Part shown: piece after piece, positions 1 to 8,951 of the stretch | How positions within the stretch are numbered: position 1 is the stretch's first letter | Layout of the letters: each line of letters begins with the position of its first letter | NCBI GenBank assembly: GCA_015065065.1 | Contig: SVQX01000022.1 | Coordinates: forward strand, 1-32,899 | From: Oscillospiraceae bacterium | GTDB taxonomy: Bacteria > Bacillota > Clostridia > Oscillospirales > CAG-272 | DNA: 32,899 bases | Direction of reading: 5' to 3' | The notes under the pieces: generated by a model | Database searches by the model: none | The model's input: only the letters and a program-made list of their open reading frames with translations | Told to the model about the DNA's origin: nothing | Made by a program: the position numbers and the translations under genes

Positions 1-1
1 C

Positions 2-742
2 AAGCGCAGAAGAACAGCGACAGGACGCTTTCAACTCTTTTCGGGCAAACTGTTTTGTGCGGATTGTGGAGCAAAGCTTCATTTCTCGGGTAGTAATACC
101 AACGAAAAAGAAGACCATTACACTTGCGCAAACTATCGAAGCAACATGGGAACTTGCACGGCACATTATATCCGAAATTCCGTGCTATACGATTTGGTTT
201 TCAAGCATATCAAGAGTATGCTCGTGTATGTGCAGCAGTTTGAAGAAACCTTTGTACGTCGAGAGATTGAAAAGGCGGACAAGGAGCGTCAAATAACCGT
301 AGAGAGCGCCAAAAAGGAAATCGTAGTATTGAAGCGACGAGATGAAGAGCTTGACAGAATTTTCAAGCGAACCTACGAGGATATGGTGTCGGGCAGAATA
401 TCCGAGGCGAGATTTGACACTCTTTCCACAGGATACGAACAAGAGCAAGCAAATGTAAAGAGCAAAATTCTTATGCTTCAAGATCTTGTAGAAAACGGCG
501 AGGAGCAGGTAAAAGATTTGAAACAGTTACTTGTCAATGTTCGCAAATACACCGATCCCGAGGAGCTTACTCCCGAAATGTTGAATGATTTGGTTGATAA
601 GATACTCGTCCACGCTCCCGACAAGAGCAGCGGACACAGAAAACAAAAGATTGAAATTTACTACAACGCTGTCGGTATCATTGATTTGCCCGCCAATACG
701 GGAAGCAAACAAGATTCCTCAGCTTCAAAATTAGCCGTATAA
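2..742 (+). CDS. Large serine recombinase, C-terminal part (zinc ribbon, coiled coil, DUF4368-like tail); 5' end lies outside the window
   Basis: Frame 2 is open from the window edge: KRRRTATGRFQLFSGKLFCADCGAKLHFSG...HYTCANYRSNMGTCTAHYIR, then a coiled coil and a ...EELTPEMLNDLVDKILVHAP...KQKIEIYYNAVG tail typical of TnpX/ICE-type large serine recombinases. Stop TAA at 740-742. Confidence 0.88.
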   Translation, partial: KRRRTATGRFQLFSGKLFCADCGAKLHFSGSNTNEKEDHYTCANYRSNMGTCTAHYIRNSVLYDLVFKHIKSMLVYVQQFEETFVRREIEKADKERQITVESAKKEIVVLKRRDEELDRIFKRTYEDMVSGRISEARFDTLSTGYEQEQANVKSKILMLQDLVENGEEQVKDLKQLLVNVRKYTDPEELTPEMLNDLVDKILVHAPDKSSGHRKQKIEIYYNAVGIIDLPANTGSKQDSSASKLAV

Positions 743-799
743 ACGAAGAAAGTCCGTGTGACTCGAAAGCCACACGGACTTATACGGGAAAACTTCGTT
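742..799. terminator. Nested inverted repeat between convergent recombinase and dnaC-like genes
   Basis: AGTCCGTGTG (751-760) / CACACGGACT (771-780), a perfect 10-bp stem, nested inside AACGAAG (742-748) / CTTCGTT (793-799). No strong U-tract, so the terminator function is tentative. Confidence 0.55.
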
Positions 800-847
800 A
801 TCGCTACTTAGCATACAGCAGGTACGCCAAGGTGACCGTTTTTTAAT

Positions 848-1825
848 TTACTTCAATTTCTGCGCGCGGATATCCGTTCCCACGAAAGGCAGAACGGTAT
901 ACTCACCCAACACGCGACTGGTAATTCTATCCCAATATCTGCGGCGGAATTCGTCCTGCGAGAGATTGGTGCTGATTATAGTCGCCAGACGGCGGCTGAG
1001 GCGCGTATTGATAATATTATATAGGACGGACGTAGTAAACTGATTGTTCACCTCCGTACCCATATCATCGATTATAAGCAGGTCGCAGTCAAAATATCTT
1101 GAAGTATCGCCGCTCTCATCTCCGCTCGTGCTGTTGCCGAAGCGCTGATATTCAAAGTCGCCGAGGCAACCTACCGCGGTGGTATAGAACACGTCACAGC
1201 CCTTGGATATGACCGTGCGTGCGATGGCGGATGACAGATGCGTCTTACCAAGCCCCGTGCCGCCAAAGAACACCATACTGCCCGACTTACCCGACACGAA
1301 ATTCTCCGCATAGCTTTTGGTTATGGTAAAAATTCTGTTCATATGCTTATGTATTTCGGGTGAGCTTTTGTAAAAGTCAAGCGAGAAATTATCAAATGAC
1401 TGCTCGTTCATAAGCTGTGCAAGTCCCGACTGCATATATCCCGCTTCTATCATTTTTGCGCGCATACAGTGGCACATTTTGCAATCAACAAATCCCGAGT
1501 CGCCGCAATCGGGGCACTCGTACTTTACCTCTGTATAATCCTCAGGGTAACCGTTGTCTACCAGCAGCCTCTTTTTCTCCGCCTGAATTTTTTCGTTTTC
1601 CAGCCGAAGCTCTGCCATTCGCGCTTCAAGCCTTTCCCCGCTGTTATGGAGCGCCACCTTCATTATTTCAAGTCCGACAGATGAAAGCCTTCTGTCAAGC
1701 TCGCCTATCTCGGGTACTGCTCTTGCCACCTCATCGCGGCGCAGAGTAGCAGCCTCTCGCGCACGGAGATATTTTGTATTGTATTCCTCGCGTATGGCTC
1801 TGAATATATCCTTGTTATAGCTCAT
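848..1825 (-). CDS. dnaC: DnaC/DnaI-like helicase-loader AAA+ ATPase
   Basis: Cys motif CPDCGDSGFVDCKMCHC, Walker A GGTGLGKTH, Walker B LLIIDDMG, STNLS sensor; adjacent to a DnaD-domain gene. Confidence 0.88.
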   Translation of the reverse strand: MSYNKDIFRAIREEYNTKYLRAREAATLRRDEVARAVPEIGELDRRLSSVGLEIMKVALHNSGERLEARMAELRLENEKIQAEKKRLLVDNGYPEDYTEVKYECPDCGDSGFVDCKMCHCMRAKMIEAGYMQSGLAQLMNEQSFDNFSLDFYKSSPEIHKHMNRIFTITKSYAENFVSGKSGSMVFFGGTGLGKTHLSSAIARTVISKGCDVFYTTAVGCLGDFEYQRFGNSTSGDESGDTSRYFDCDLLIIDDMGTEVNNQFTTSVLYNIINTRLSRRLATIISTNLSQDEFRRRYWDRITSRVLGEYTVLPFVGTDIRAQKLK

Positions 1826-1836
1826 AATAACCTCTC

Positions 1837-2895
1837 TTAGCCTTCAAAATCGTCGCCGAAGCTACGGCGGACAGCCGCCTTGAAAAAGTCGTCGGTCTCA
1901 AAGGAGCCGTCCGACTCCTTGCCGTTTTTCTTTTTTGACACGGGATTTTGCTCCGCCTTGAATTTTTCTTGCGCCGCCTTGATATCGTCAAGAGTAGCAT
2001 GTCCCTCCGCATTCCAATTAGCAAGCACAGAATTCATATACGCAATGCTTGGCTTGCCTTTGGCATCTACCGTTATATCATACGCCAAACGAATAATTTC
2101 AAGGTCGAATTTATATTCGTAAAGCCAAGTTGAAAAGCACTTTTTCTCCTTCGGTGTGAGCGCACGCTCTCCCATTCCGAACATAGCGCGCAGGCGGCTC
2201 TCGGACTGTGCCAAAAGATCCATGCTTTGCAGCTTCGCATTAAGCGAACCAATGTCAAACACGTTTTCATCATAAAGCGAAAACGCCATTTTTTCCACGT
2301 AATGAAGCGATTTTTTCACGCCCTTTTCGTCCTGATTCTTTTTAACGTACATCAAAAGTGTCAGCACGTATTCCCAATCAAGACCCAGATAATCCACAAG
2401 CCCAAGGATAATATTTATCTCGTGGGTATTGAACATCTTGCCCCAGATGCGCTGACATTCGTCTATGTAATCCTTTGCTTCCTTGCGTTCCTCAAGCAAG
2501 GCAGTAAGCTCATCGGTCGTATAGTGAGGCAATTCGTCCTTGCGCGACAAGGGCTTTGGCGGTGCGGCTTCCGTAGCTTTAGGTGCAGACTTTGCCTCAA
2601 CGGGCTTTTCTGCGGTCGCTTTTTTAGTGGCTTTGCGCGATTTTTGTCCGTCGGCTACAAGCACACCCGCACCTCTCCAGAATGCTACCGCGCCGTTTAT
2701 CTCATCCTCACCGCATCCGCAGATATCGGCAAGCGCTGCACAATTTTCAGTGCTGTCGATATTCTTACACAGCTCGGGAGAATCGGCAAGTGCAATAAGG
2801 ACCTTTATCTCCACTGCCCCCGCATTTTCAAGATGCTCGCGTATTCCGCCCGGCAGGGAGATGACGGACGTGCCGTAATTTATATTAAGTGTCAT
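1837..2895 (-). CDS. DnaD-domain replication protein (DnaB/DnaD-like)
   Basis: Two DnaD-like segments (TTDELTALLEERKEAKDYIDECQRIWGKMFNTHEINIILGLVDYLGLDWEYVLTLLMYV; LTPKEKKCFSTWLYEYKFDLEIIRLAYDITVDAKGKPSIAYMNSVLANW), directly upstream of the helicase loader. Confidence 0.85.
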   Translation of the reverse strand: MTLNINYGTSVISLPGGIREHLENAGAVEIKVLIALADSPELCKNIDSTENCAALADICGCGEDEINGAVAFWRGAGVLVADGQKSRKATKKATAEKPVEAKSAPKATEAAPPKPLSRKDELPHYTTDELTALLEERKEAKDYIDECQRIWGKMFNTHEINIILGLVDYLGLDWEYVLTLLMYVKKNQDEKGVKKSLHYVEKMAFSLYDENVFDIGSLNAKLQSMDLLAQSESRLRAMFGMGERALTPKEKKCFSTWLYEYKFDLEIIRLAYDITVDAKGKPSIAYMNSVLANWNAEGHATLDDIKAAQEKFKAEQNPVSKKKNGKESDGSFETDDFFKAAVRRSFGDDFEG

Positions 2896-2898
2896 AAA

Positions 2899-3678
2899 TT
2901 ATATTCCTTCCCTATCGGTCACAGCTCCGTCCGAATTGTCCTCGTCGGATGCGAGCCTTGATGCAATTTTATAATTTAGTATCATGAGCGAATCACCGAG
3001 ATGGACGTTCTCAACCACCACCTCGTCGGGGCTGTATTTCAGCTCAACGCCCATATAGTTCCAGAGCCCCTTGACCCTTGCCTTTACAAGTCGGTCGGCA
3101 ACTTCTCTCACCTGCGACTGAGGACAGGTGATAACGGCAATATCAACGACGTGGTTTTTGCAGAATTCCTCAAGCAGGTCAAGGGACATTACATTAACTC
3201 CCGCCACGCACTGCCCGACGAGTCCCTCGCCCGTGTCGAACATACCGATAATATCAACGCCGCGCTTTTCAAACATAGCCTGATGGACAAGTGCGCGTCC
3301 AAGGTCGCCGGCACCGATAATTATCGCGTGAAATCCCGCGCCCACGCCAAGTATTTCGCTAATCTTGGCAAACAGATAGTTTACGTTATAGCCGTACCCC
3401 TGCTGACCGAAGCCGCCAAAGCAGTTAAGGTCCTGACGTATCTGCGAGGCGGTAACATTCATCATCTCGGACAGCTCGCCCGAGCTGATTCTCATTCGTC
3501 CCTGCCTTACAAGCTCACGCAGATATCTGTAATATCGCGGAAGACGCTTTACAACAGCCGAGGAGACCTTTATCTCCTTACCGCCCTCCGCAACCTCATC
3601 AGCCACCACGGATTCCTTTATTTCATCGCTTGCAAATTCGGTATCAGCCCTAAATAAGATGCGGTCGTCGTTCCTCAT
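2899..3678 (-). CDS. rex: Redox-sensing transcriptional repressor Rex
   Basis: Winged helix (RISSGELSEMMNVTASQIRQDLNCFGGFGQQGYGYNV) plus Rossmann GAGDLGRALV, ITCPQSQVREVADRLVKARVKGLWNYMGVEL. Confidence 0.93.
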   Translation of the reverse strand: MRNDDRILFRADTEFASDEIKESVVADEVAEGGKEIKVSSAVVKRLPRYYRYLRELVRQGRMRISSGELSEMMNVTASQIRQDLNCFGGFGQQGYGYNVNYLFAKISEILGVGAGFHAIIIGAGDLGRALVHQAMFEKRGVDIIGMFDTGEGLVGQCVAGVNVMSLDLLEEFCKNHVVDIAVITCPQSQVREVADRLVKARVKGLWNYMGVELKYSPDEVVVENVHLGDSLMILNYKIASRLASDEDNSDGAVTDREGI

Positions 3679-3705
3679 AGCAGTTAAGTCCTACCTTTCA
3701 AAAAT

Positions 3706-4716
3706 TCAATAATCGGTAGCGCGCGCGTTCAGTGACGTATCCGAGCGCTGTCCGCGCAAATATTCGTAATATCCCGCCGCGGCAATCATTGCGCCGTTAT
3801 CACCGCAAAGGCTACGGTCGGGGACGGTAAACTTTATTCCCCTACTCTTGCACAGCTCGTCAAGCGCCGCACGAATATGCGAATTTGCCGCCACTCCGCC
3901 TGCAAGGACGAGAGTTTTGACGTCTGTATTTTTATCAAGTGCTATCGCAGTCTTTTTCACTATACCGCGGACGATAGTGTGAGTGTATGACGCAGAGAGT
4001 GACGCGCGGTCTATCTCCTCGCCCTTTTGATTTGCGGAGTTAATAATGTTCAGTGCCGCCGTCTTGAGTCCGCTGAATGAAAAATCAAGGTTATCGCCGA
4101 CAAGTGCAGGCGACGGAAGCTTATATTTGCTCTTATCCCCTTCGTATGCGAGCTTATCAAGTGCCGCACCGCCGGGGTACGGCATACCTATAACTCTGCC
4201 TATCTTATCAAAGGCTTCACCTGCGGCATCGTCGCGCGTGCCGCCAATTTCTACAATATCGGTATAGTCATTCACAAGATAGAAGGACGTATGTCCTCCC
4301 GATACAACGAGTGACAAAAATGGCGGCTCAAGTGTTGTATCCGCAAGATATGCCGCGGCGATATGTCCGTGAATATGGTTTACGGATATCAGCGGAATAT
4401 TGTTTGCAAATGCAAGCGATTTGGCAAAATTAACGCCCACGAGCAACGCACCTATAAGTCCGGGGTGGGTTGTAACAGCCACAGCGCCTACGTCTGCAAG
4501 CGTTATTCCTGCGGTATCAAGAGCTTCCTGCGTAATCTTACTTATGGCCTCAATATGCGCGCGGCTTGCGATCTCGGGTACTACTCCGCCGTACAGACGG
4601 TGGATATCAATTTGTGAAGCCACGATATCTGATCTTATCCTGCGCACTCCCTCGCCCATCTCAATAACGGCAGCGGAGGTTTCGTCGCAGGAGCTTTCCA
4701 TGCCTAAAATATACAA
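3706..4716 (-). CDS. tsaD: tRNA N6-adenosine threonylcarbamoyltransferase TsaD (TTG start)
   Basis: GMESSCDETSAAV, VNHIHGHIAAAYL metal-binding HxxxH, SGGHTSFYLV, GEAFDKIGRVIGMPYPGG, LAGGVAANSHIR. Start codon TTG at 4716 with AAAGGA upstream. Confidence 0.95.
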   Translation of the reverse strand: MYILGMESSCDETSAAVIEMGEGVRRIRSDIVASQIDIHRLYGGVVPEIASRAHIEAISKITQEALDTAGITLADVGAVAVTTHPGLIGALLVGVNFAKSLAFANNIPLISVNHIHGHIAAAYLADTTLEPPFLSLVVSGGHTSFYLVNDYTDIVEIGGTRDDAAGEAFDKIGRVIGMPYPGGAALDKLAYEGDKSKYKLPSPALVGDNLDFSFSGLKTAALNIINSANQKGEEIDRASLSASYTHTIVRGIVKKTAIALDKNTDVKTLVLAGGVAANSHIRAALDELCKSRGIKFTVPDRSLCGDNGAMIAAAGYYEYLRGQRSDTSLNARATDY

Positions 4717-4738
4717 GTTCGGACATTCCTTTCAGTGC

Positions 4739-6166
4739 TTAATTTCTTTTCAACATCTTTTTTGCCATTCCCAGCACGCCGCCGACAAGGCGCATAACGT
4801 CGCTTATATTCCAAAGCACGACAGCCGCAAATGAGAGAATAGCTCCAAACCACCAGAATCCCGAATAGTGTCCGCCCGTAAAGGTCATGCAAACAGCAAG
4901 CACACAGATGAGGACGGTGTTGACTCCCGCTCTCAATCTTTCCTGTCGGAACGGAATAAGTTTGGTTATAGTCGCAAGACGCACAACAAAAACTACGAAG
5001 TAGCTGATAAACGTGGCAATCGACGCGCCCATTGCACCCCAAATCGGAATCCACCAGATATTCAACACGATATTCAGTGCCGCACCAACGAAAGCAGTGC
5101 GCAAGGAGTAGACAGTCTTTCCGCAAGTATAATATACCGAGCCGAGGAAGGTATCAAGCGCTGTAAAGACAGTCGCAACGCAAAGCACGGGAATATACAC
5201 CCATGCGGAAGAATAGTCCTCTGCGAACAAGATACCCGCAAACGGCTTACATAGCAGAATAAGTATCGCGCCGCCCACAAATCCGAGCGTGGTATACATC
5301 CGCCACACGCGGGAGAAAAACGCAGTTTGCGCGACCTCGTCCTCACTGTCGGATATGGCGGAAAGCTTCCACGCGCCGTCAAATATGGACACGGCGTAGA
5401 TAAGCAGCGTCGGTATCTTGTACGCAGCAGCGTAAAGTCCGTTGCTCTCGGGAGATGCAAGAAACGCGACAAGGTACCTGTCCGACACGCTCGTCACCCA
5501 CCAGAATACCGTGGTAGGAATCAGCGGCAGGCAGAATTTGAGCATGCTTCGCATCACGTTGGGACGAAGCGCGGATATCTTTATCGACCGCCAAAGCTTA
5601 GCGTAGACTACCAAAAATACGGTGGTCAGAAAATCGGCAAGTATGACAGACAGCACGTATCCCGTAACACCCATATCCAGGACAGGCAAGAACAGGAGAT
5701 TGAGCAATACCGTCAGCGCGGTATTGAGAAGTCCTTGCCCAGCAAAGAGCTTGGTATAACCGCAGGCACACAGATACTGCGAGCAGACGGCATGGATATT
5801 GGATACGACCACGTACAGGATGATAAGCCATACGTAGCTTGTGAAAAACTTAATAAATCCAAGCAGCGGGGACAAGACGAGAAAGCCAAGCGTTCCGTAA
5901 AGAAGGATGGCAAGTCCGTTTGTAAAAAATACCTCTCTATCCTCCAGCTTTGCCGCAGTACTGCGGAAAATTCCCTCTCCTATACCCAGACAGGCTATAG
6001 GAATGAGCAGATTAGCCGTGTTTGATATCAGATCCGCTGTACCGTACTGTGCGGTCGTAAGGCACGAGGTATACAGTCGCATCATGAGGAAAACTATTAT
6101 TTTAGACAAAAATTTACCCGCGGTGAAAAGCGCGGTATTGGAGACCAATCGATTATAGCGATTCAT
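4739..6166 (-). CDS. Polysaccharide/lipid flippase, MOP (Wzx/MATE-like) superfamily
   Basis: About 12-14 hydrophobic segments; N-terminal NTALFTAGKFLSKIIVFLMMRLYTSCLTTAQYGTADLISN typical of oligosaccharide flippases. Confidence 0.85.
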   Translation of the reverse strand: MNRYNRLVSNTALFTAGKFLSKIIVFLMMRLYTSCLTTAQYGTADLISNTANLLIPIACLGIGEGIFRSTAAKLEDREVFFTNGLAILLYGTLGFLVLSPLLGFIKFFTSYVWLIILYVVVSNIHAVCSQYLCACGYTKLFAGQGLLNTALTVLLNLLFLPVLDMGVTGYVLSVILADFLTTVFLVVYAKLWRSIKISALRPNVMRSMLKFCLPLIPTTVFWWVTSVSDRYLVAFLASPESNGLYAAAYKIPTLLIYAVSIFDGAWKLSAISDSEDEVAQTAFFSRVWRMYTTLGFVGGAILILLCKPFAGILFAEDYSSAWVYIPVLCVATVFTALDTFLGSVYYTCGKTVYSLRTAFVGAALNIVLNIWWIPIWGAMGASIATFISYFVVFVVRLATITKLIPFRQERLRAGVNTVLICVLAVCMTFTGGHYSGFWWFGAILSFAAVVLWNISDVMRLVGGVLGMAKKMLKRN

Positions 6167-6222
6167 TTATGCAACTTCCTGCCTCACATCTAAAAAGTGC
6201 GCATTTTTGGGCACTATACTAC

Positions 6223-6251
6223 ATTATACTATATATTTTAACAGAAAACAA
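6223..6251 (-). promoter_or_regulatory. Putative sigma-A promoter for the flippase-tsaD-rex-dnaD-dnaC run
   Basis: Minus strand TTGTTT - 17 nt - TATAAT. Confidence 0.5.
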
Positions 6252-6294
6252 GTCCGTAGTCAATAGTAATTTATAAATTTACATTATCACAAAA

Positions 6295-6331
6295 AATTTC
6301 TCCGCAGACGCGCAGCGCATGCGGAGAAATT
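6295..6331 (-). terminator. Intrinsic terminator downstream of yebC
   Basis: 12-bp stem AATTTCTCCGCA / TGCGGAGAAATT, followed on the minus strand by TTTTTTGTG. Confidence 0.82.
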
Positions 6332-6342
6332 CATATTTTTAC

Positions 6343-7077
6343 TTATCTGTCACAGTTTTCCCAGTTGTGATAAACGTCGAGAACGTCGTCGTCTTCCTCC
6401 AGCTTATCAAGCAGAAGTCCCATGAATTTACAGTCCTCCTCACCGTCAATGGCGGTGTAGGTGGACGGGATCATGGTAACCTCGGCGGAGGCTACGTTAT
6501 AGCCAAGTCCCTTAAGCGCATCTGCAACGGCATAAACATCGGCAGGATCGGTGGTAATCTCAAAAATACCGTCGTCTGCGGAGAAATCCTCAGCACCCGC
6601 TTCAAGAGCCTGCTCCATCAGCTTGTCCTCCTCGTACTCGCCGTCCTCGTCCTGAATGACGACAACGCCCTTATCGGTAAACATAAAGCTTACCGATCCG
6701 CTCTGTCCCATGTTTCCGTGGAACTTTGAGAAGTAGGAGCGGACGTTACCTGCGGTGCGGTTACGGTTGTCGGTAGTCGCCTTAACGATAATTGCAACAC
6801 CCGCAGGACCGTAGCCCTCGTAGGTGATCTCCTCGTAATTCTCGCCCGTGCTTCCCTGCGCCTTTTTGATAGTACGCTCGATATTGTCGTTAGGCACGTT
6901 ATTTGCCTTTGCCTTCTGAATAAGGTCGCGGAGCTTGGAGTTGGATGCGGGATCGGGACCGCCTTCCTTTACTGCCACCATAAGCTCCTTGCCGATTTTT
7001 GTGAAAACCTTGGCTCTCTGAGAGTCGGTTTTTTCCTTCTTGTGCTTGATATTAGCCCATTTGCTATGTCCTGACAT
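6343..7077 (-). CDS. yebC: YebC/PmpR family protein (DUF28)
   Basis: MSGHSKWANIKHKKEKTDSQRAKVFTKIGKELMVAVKEGGPDPASNSKLRDLIQKAKANNVPNDNIERTIKKA is the family signature. Confidence 0.96.
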   Translation of the reverse strand: MSGHSKWANIKHKKEKTDSQRAKVFTKIGKELMVAVKEGGPDPASNSKLRDLIQKAKANNVPNDNIERTIKKAQGSTGENYEEITYEGYGPAGVAIIVKATTDNRNRTAGNVRSYFSKFHGNMGQSGSVSFMFTDKGVVVIQDEDGEYEEDKLMEQALEAGAEDFSADDGIFEITTDPADVYAVADALKGLGYNVASAEVTMIPSTYTAIDGEEDCKFMGLLLDKLEEDDDVLDVYHNWENCDR

Positions 7078-7095
7078 GATATATTCCCCTTTAAA

Positions 7096-8829
7096 TTATA
7101 TTTTTTCGGTTTTTCTAAGACAGATAAGTCCAAACGCGCTACCCAGCACGTGCTTTACTGCCGCAGTGAGCTTTATTCTTGAAGCCCGCAGCTCGGGAGT
7201 ATCCGCGTTGTTTATCGGGCACTCGTGATAGAAGCGGTTAAATGCAGTTGCAATATCAAGAATGTAGCGAGTGATGACAGACGGCTCGTAGTCGCGGATG
7301 GCAACTCTCACCTTTTCCTCAAACTGCGAAAGCGTTACGGCAAGAGCCTTTTCCTCGGGAGTGCTTATAGTAACCTCGCCCGCAGGAATATCGCCTGCCT
7401 TTTCAAGGATCGAACAAGCGCGCGCGTAGGTATACTGAACGTACGGGCCCGTATTTCCGTCAAAGGAGAGCGCCTCCTCCATGTTGAAGTTGATATCCTT
7501 GATACGGTTATTGGAGAGATAGTAGAACACGATAGCTCCGACGCCGACAGCCTCGGCAATATCGTATCTGCCCTTGAGTGCGGGGTTCTTTTCCTCCATG
7601 ATCTCCGAAACCTTCTCGATAGCCGCGGCAAAGAGGTCCTTTAGCAGCACCACATTACCCGTTCTTGTCGCAAGCTTTGCGCCGTTTACGCTGACAGTAC
7701 CGTAAGGCACGTGGACAAGCTGATCCGCCCACTCGTATCCCATAAGGTCAACTACCTTGAACCACTGTTGGAAATGGAGGATCTGCTGACCGCTTGTGAC
7801 GTAGATAGCCTTATCAAAGCCGTACTCCGCTTTTCTGTAAACAGCCGCCGCGATATCTCTTGTCGGATAAAGGGTTGAGCCGTCGCGCTTGAGTATAAGG
7901 CAGGGCGGCATGCCGTACTGCTCAAGGTCAACGATAGATGCGCCGTCGTCAAGCTTCAACAGTCCCTTATCTCTCAGCTTTTGCACCTCTGCTGGCATTT
8001 TGTCAGTATAGAAGGACTCGCCCTTGTAGCTGTCGAATGTGATATCAAGCTGCTTGTAGGTCTTTTCGTATTCCTCAAGGCTTATCTTAACAAACCAACG
8101 CCAAAGTGCAAGATTTTCCTCGTCGCCTGTCTCCATCTTGTGGAACTCGGCTCTCGCCTTCTCTGCAAGCTCGGGGCTGGGGGCTATGCCCTGCTCCTCA
8201 TTTCCGCTAATAGCGTTGTTTATGCGGACGTAAAGGCTGACAAGCTCGTCGATTCCGCCCTTTTCGATCAGCTCCTTATTACCCCACATACGGTAGGCAA
8301 GAACCAGCTTTCCAAACTGCGTTCCCCAGTCGCCGAGGTAGTTAATACCCACGCACTTATAGCCTGCAAATTCATGCAGCTTTTTGAGCGAGTGACCGAT
8401 AACCGTCGTTCCGAGGTGTCCGATATGGAAAGGCTTTGCGACGTTGGGGGAGGAATAGTCAAGCACCACCGTCTTGCCCTTGCCAAAATCGGGCGCGCCG
8501 TAATTTTCCTTTTTATCAAGTATTTCGGGAATCACTGCGGACGCGAGATAATCCCTTGCAATGTAAATATTAAGATAGCCGTTGACTGCCTGCGCCGAGT
8601 CAATGCAGTCATCACTCATTTCGGGCACAAGCGTCTGCGCTATCTGCACGGGCGAGCGGCGGAGCGCCTTGGAAAGCTTAAAGCAAGGGAGTGCCAAGTC
8701 GCCCATACTGCTATCGGGGGGATATTCCAGCATTCCTGCAAGCTCGTCGGCTGTTATCTGACATTCGGCAGAGATGTTTTTTATCCCGCACAAAAGCTTA
8801 TCGGCAATCAAGGATTTGATTTTCAGCAT
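7096..8829 (-). CDS. argS: Arginyl-tRNA synthetase
   Basis: DYSSPNVAKPFHIGHLGTTVIGHSL (HIGH region), GDWGTQFGKL, DFNMEEALSFDGNTGPYVQYTYARACSI. Confidence 0.96.
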   Translation of the reverse strand: MLKIKSLIADKLLCGIKNISAECQITADELAGMLEYPPDSSMGDLALPCFKLSKALRRSPVQIAQTLVPEMSDDCIDSAQAVNGYLNIYIARDYLASAVIPEILDKKENYGAPDFGKGKTVVLDYSSPNVAKPFHIGHLGTTVIGHSLKKLHEFAGYKCVGINYLGDWGTQFGKLVLAYRMWGNKELIEKGGIDELVSLYVRINNAISGNEEQGIAPSPELAEKARAEFHKMETGDEENLALWRWFVKISLEEYEKTYKQLDITFDSYKGESFYTDKMPAEVQKLRDKGLLKLDDGASIVDLEQYGMPPCLILKRDGSTLYPTRDIAAAVYRKAEYGFDKAIYVTSGQQILHFQQWFKVVDLMGYEWADQLVHVPYGTVSVNGAKLATRTGNVVLLKDLFAAAIEKVSEIMEEKNPALKGRYDIAEAVGVGAIVFYYLSNNRIKDINFNMEEALSFDGNTGPYVQYTYARACSILEKAGDIPAGEVTISTPEEKALAVTLSQFEEKVRVAIRDYEPSVITRYILDIATAFNRFYHECPINNADTPELRASRIKLTAAVKHVLGSAFGLICLRKTEKI

Positions 8830-8951
8830 TTGTCTATATTCCTTTCAAACTTATATTGCACACAATGTTATATTTTAGCACATCTTGGCGGTAATTTCAA
8901 CAGTTTTTTGAAATTTAAGGTATTTATCAGCAAAATTATTTTCGTATTTCA

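Noticed and set aside
2227-2961. 244-aa plus-strand ORF antisense to the DnaD-like gene
   Set aside because: Antisense artefact; the minus-strand frame is a recognisable DnaD-domain protein with tight operon spacing.
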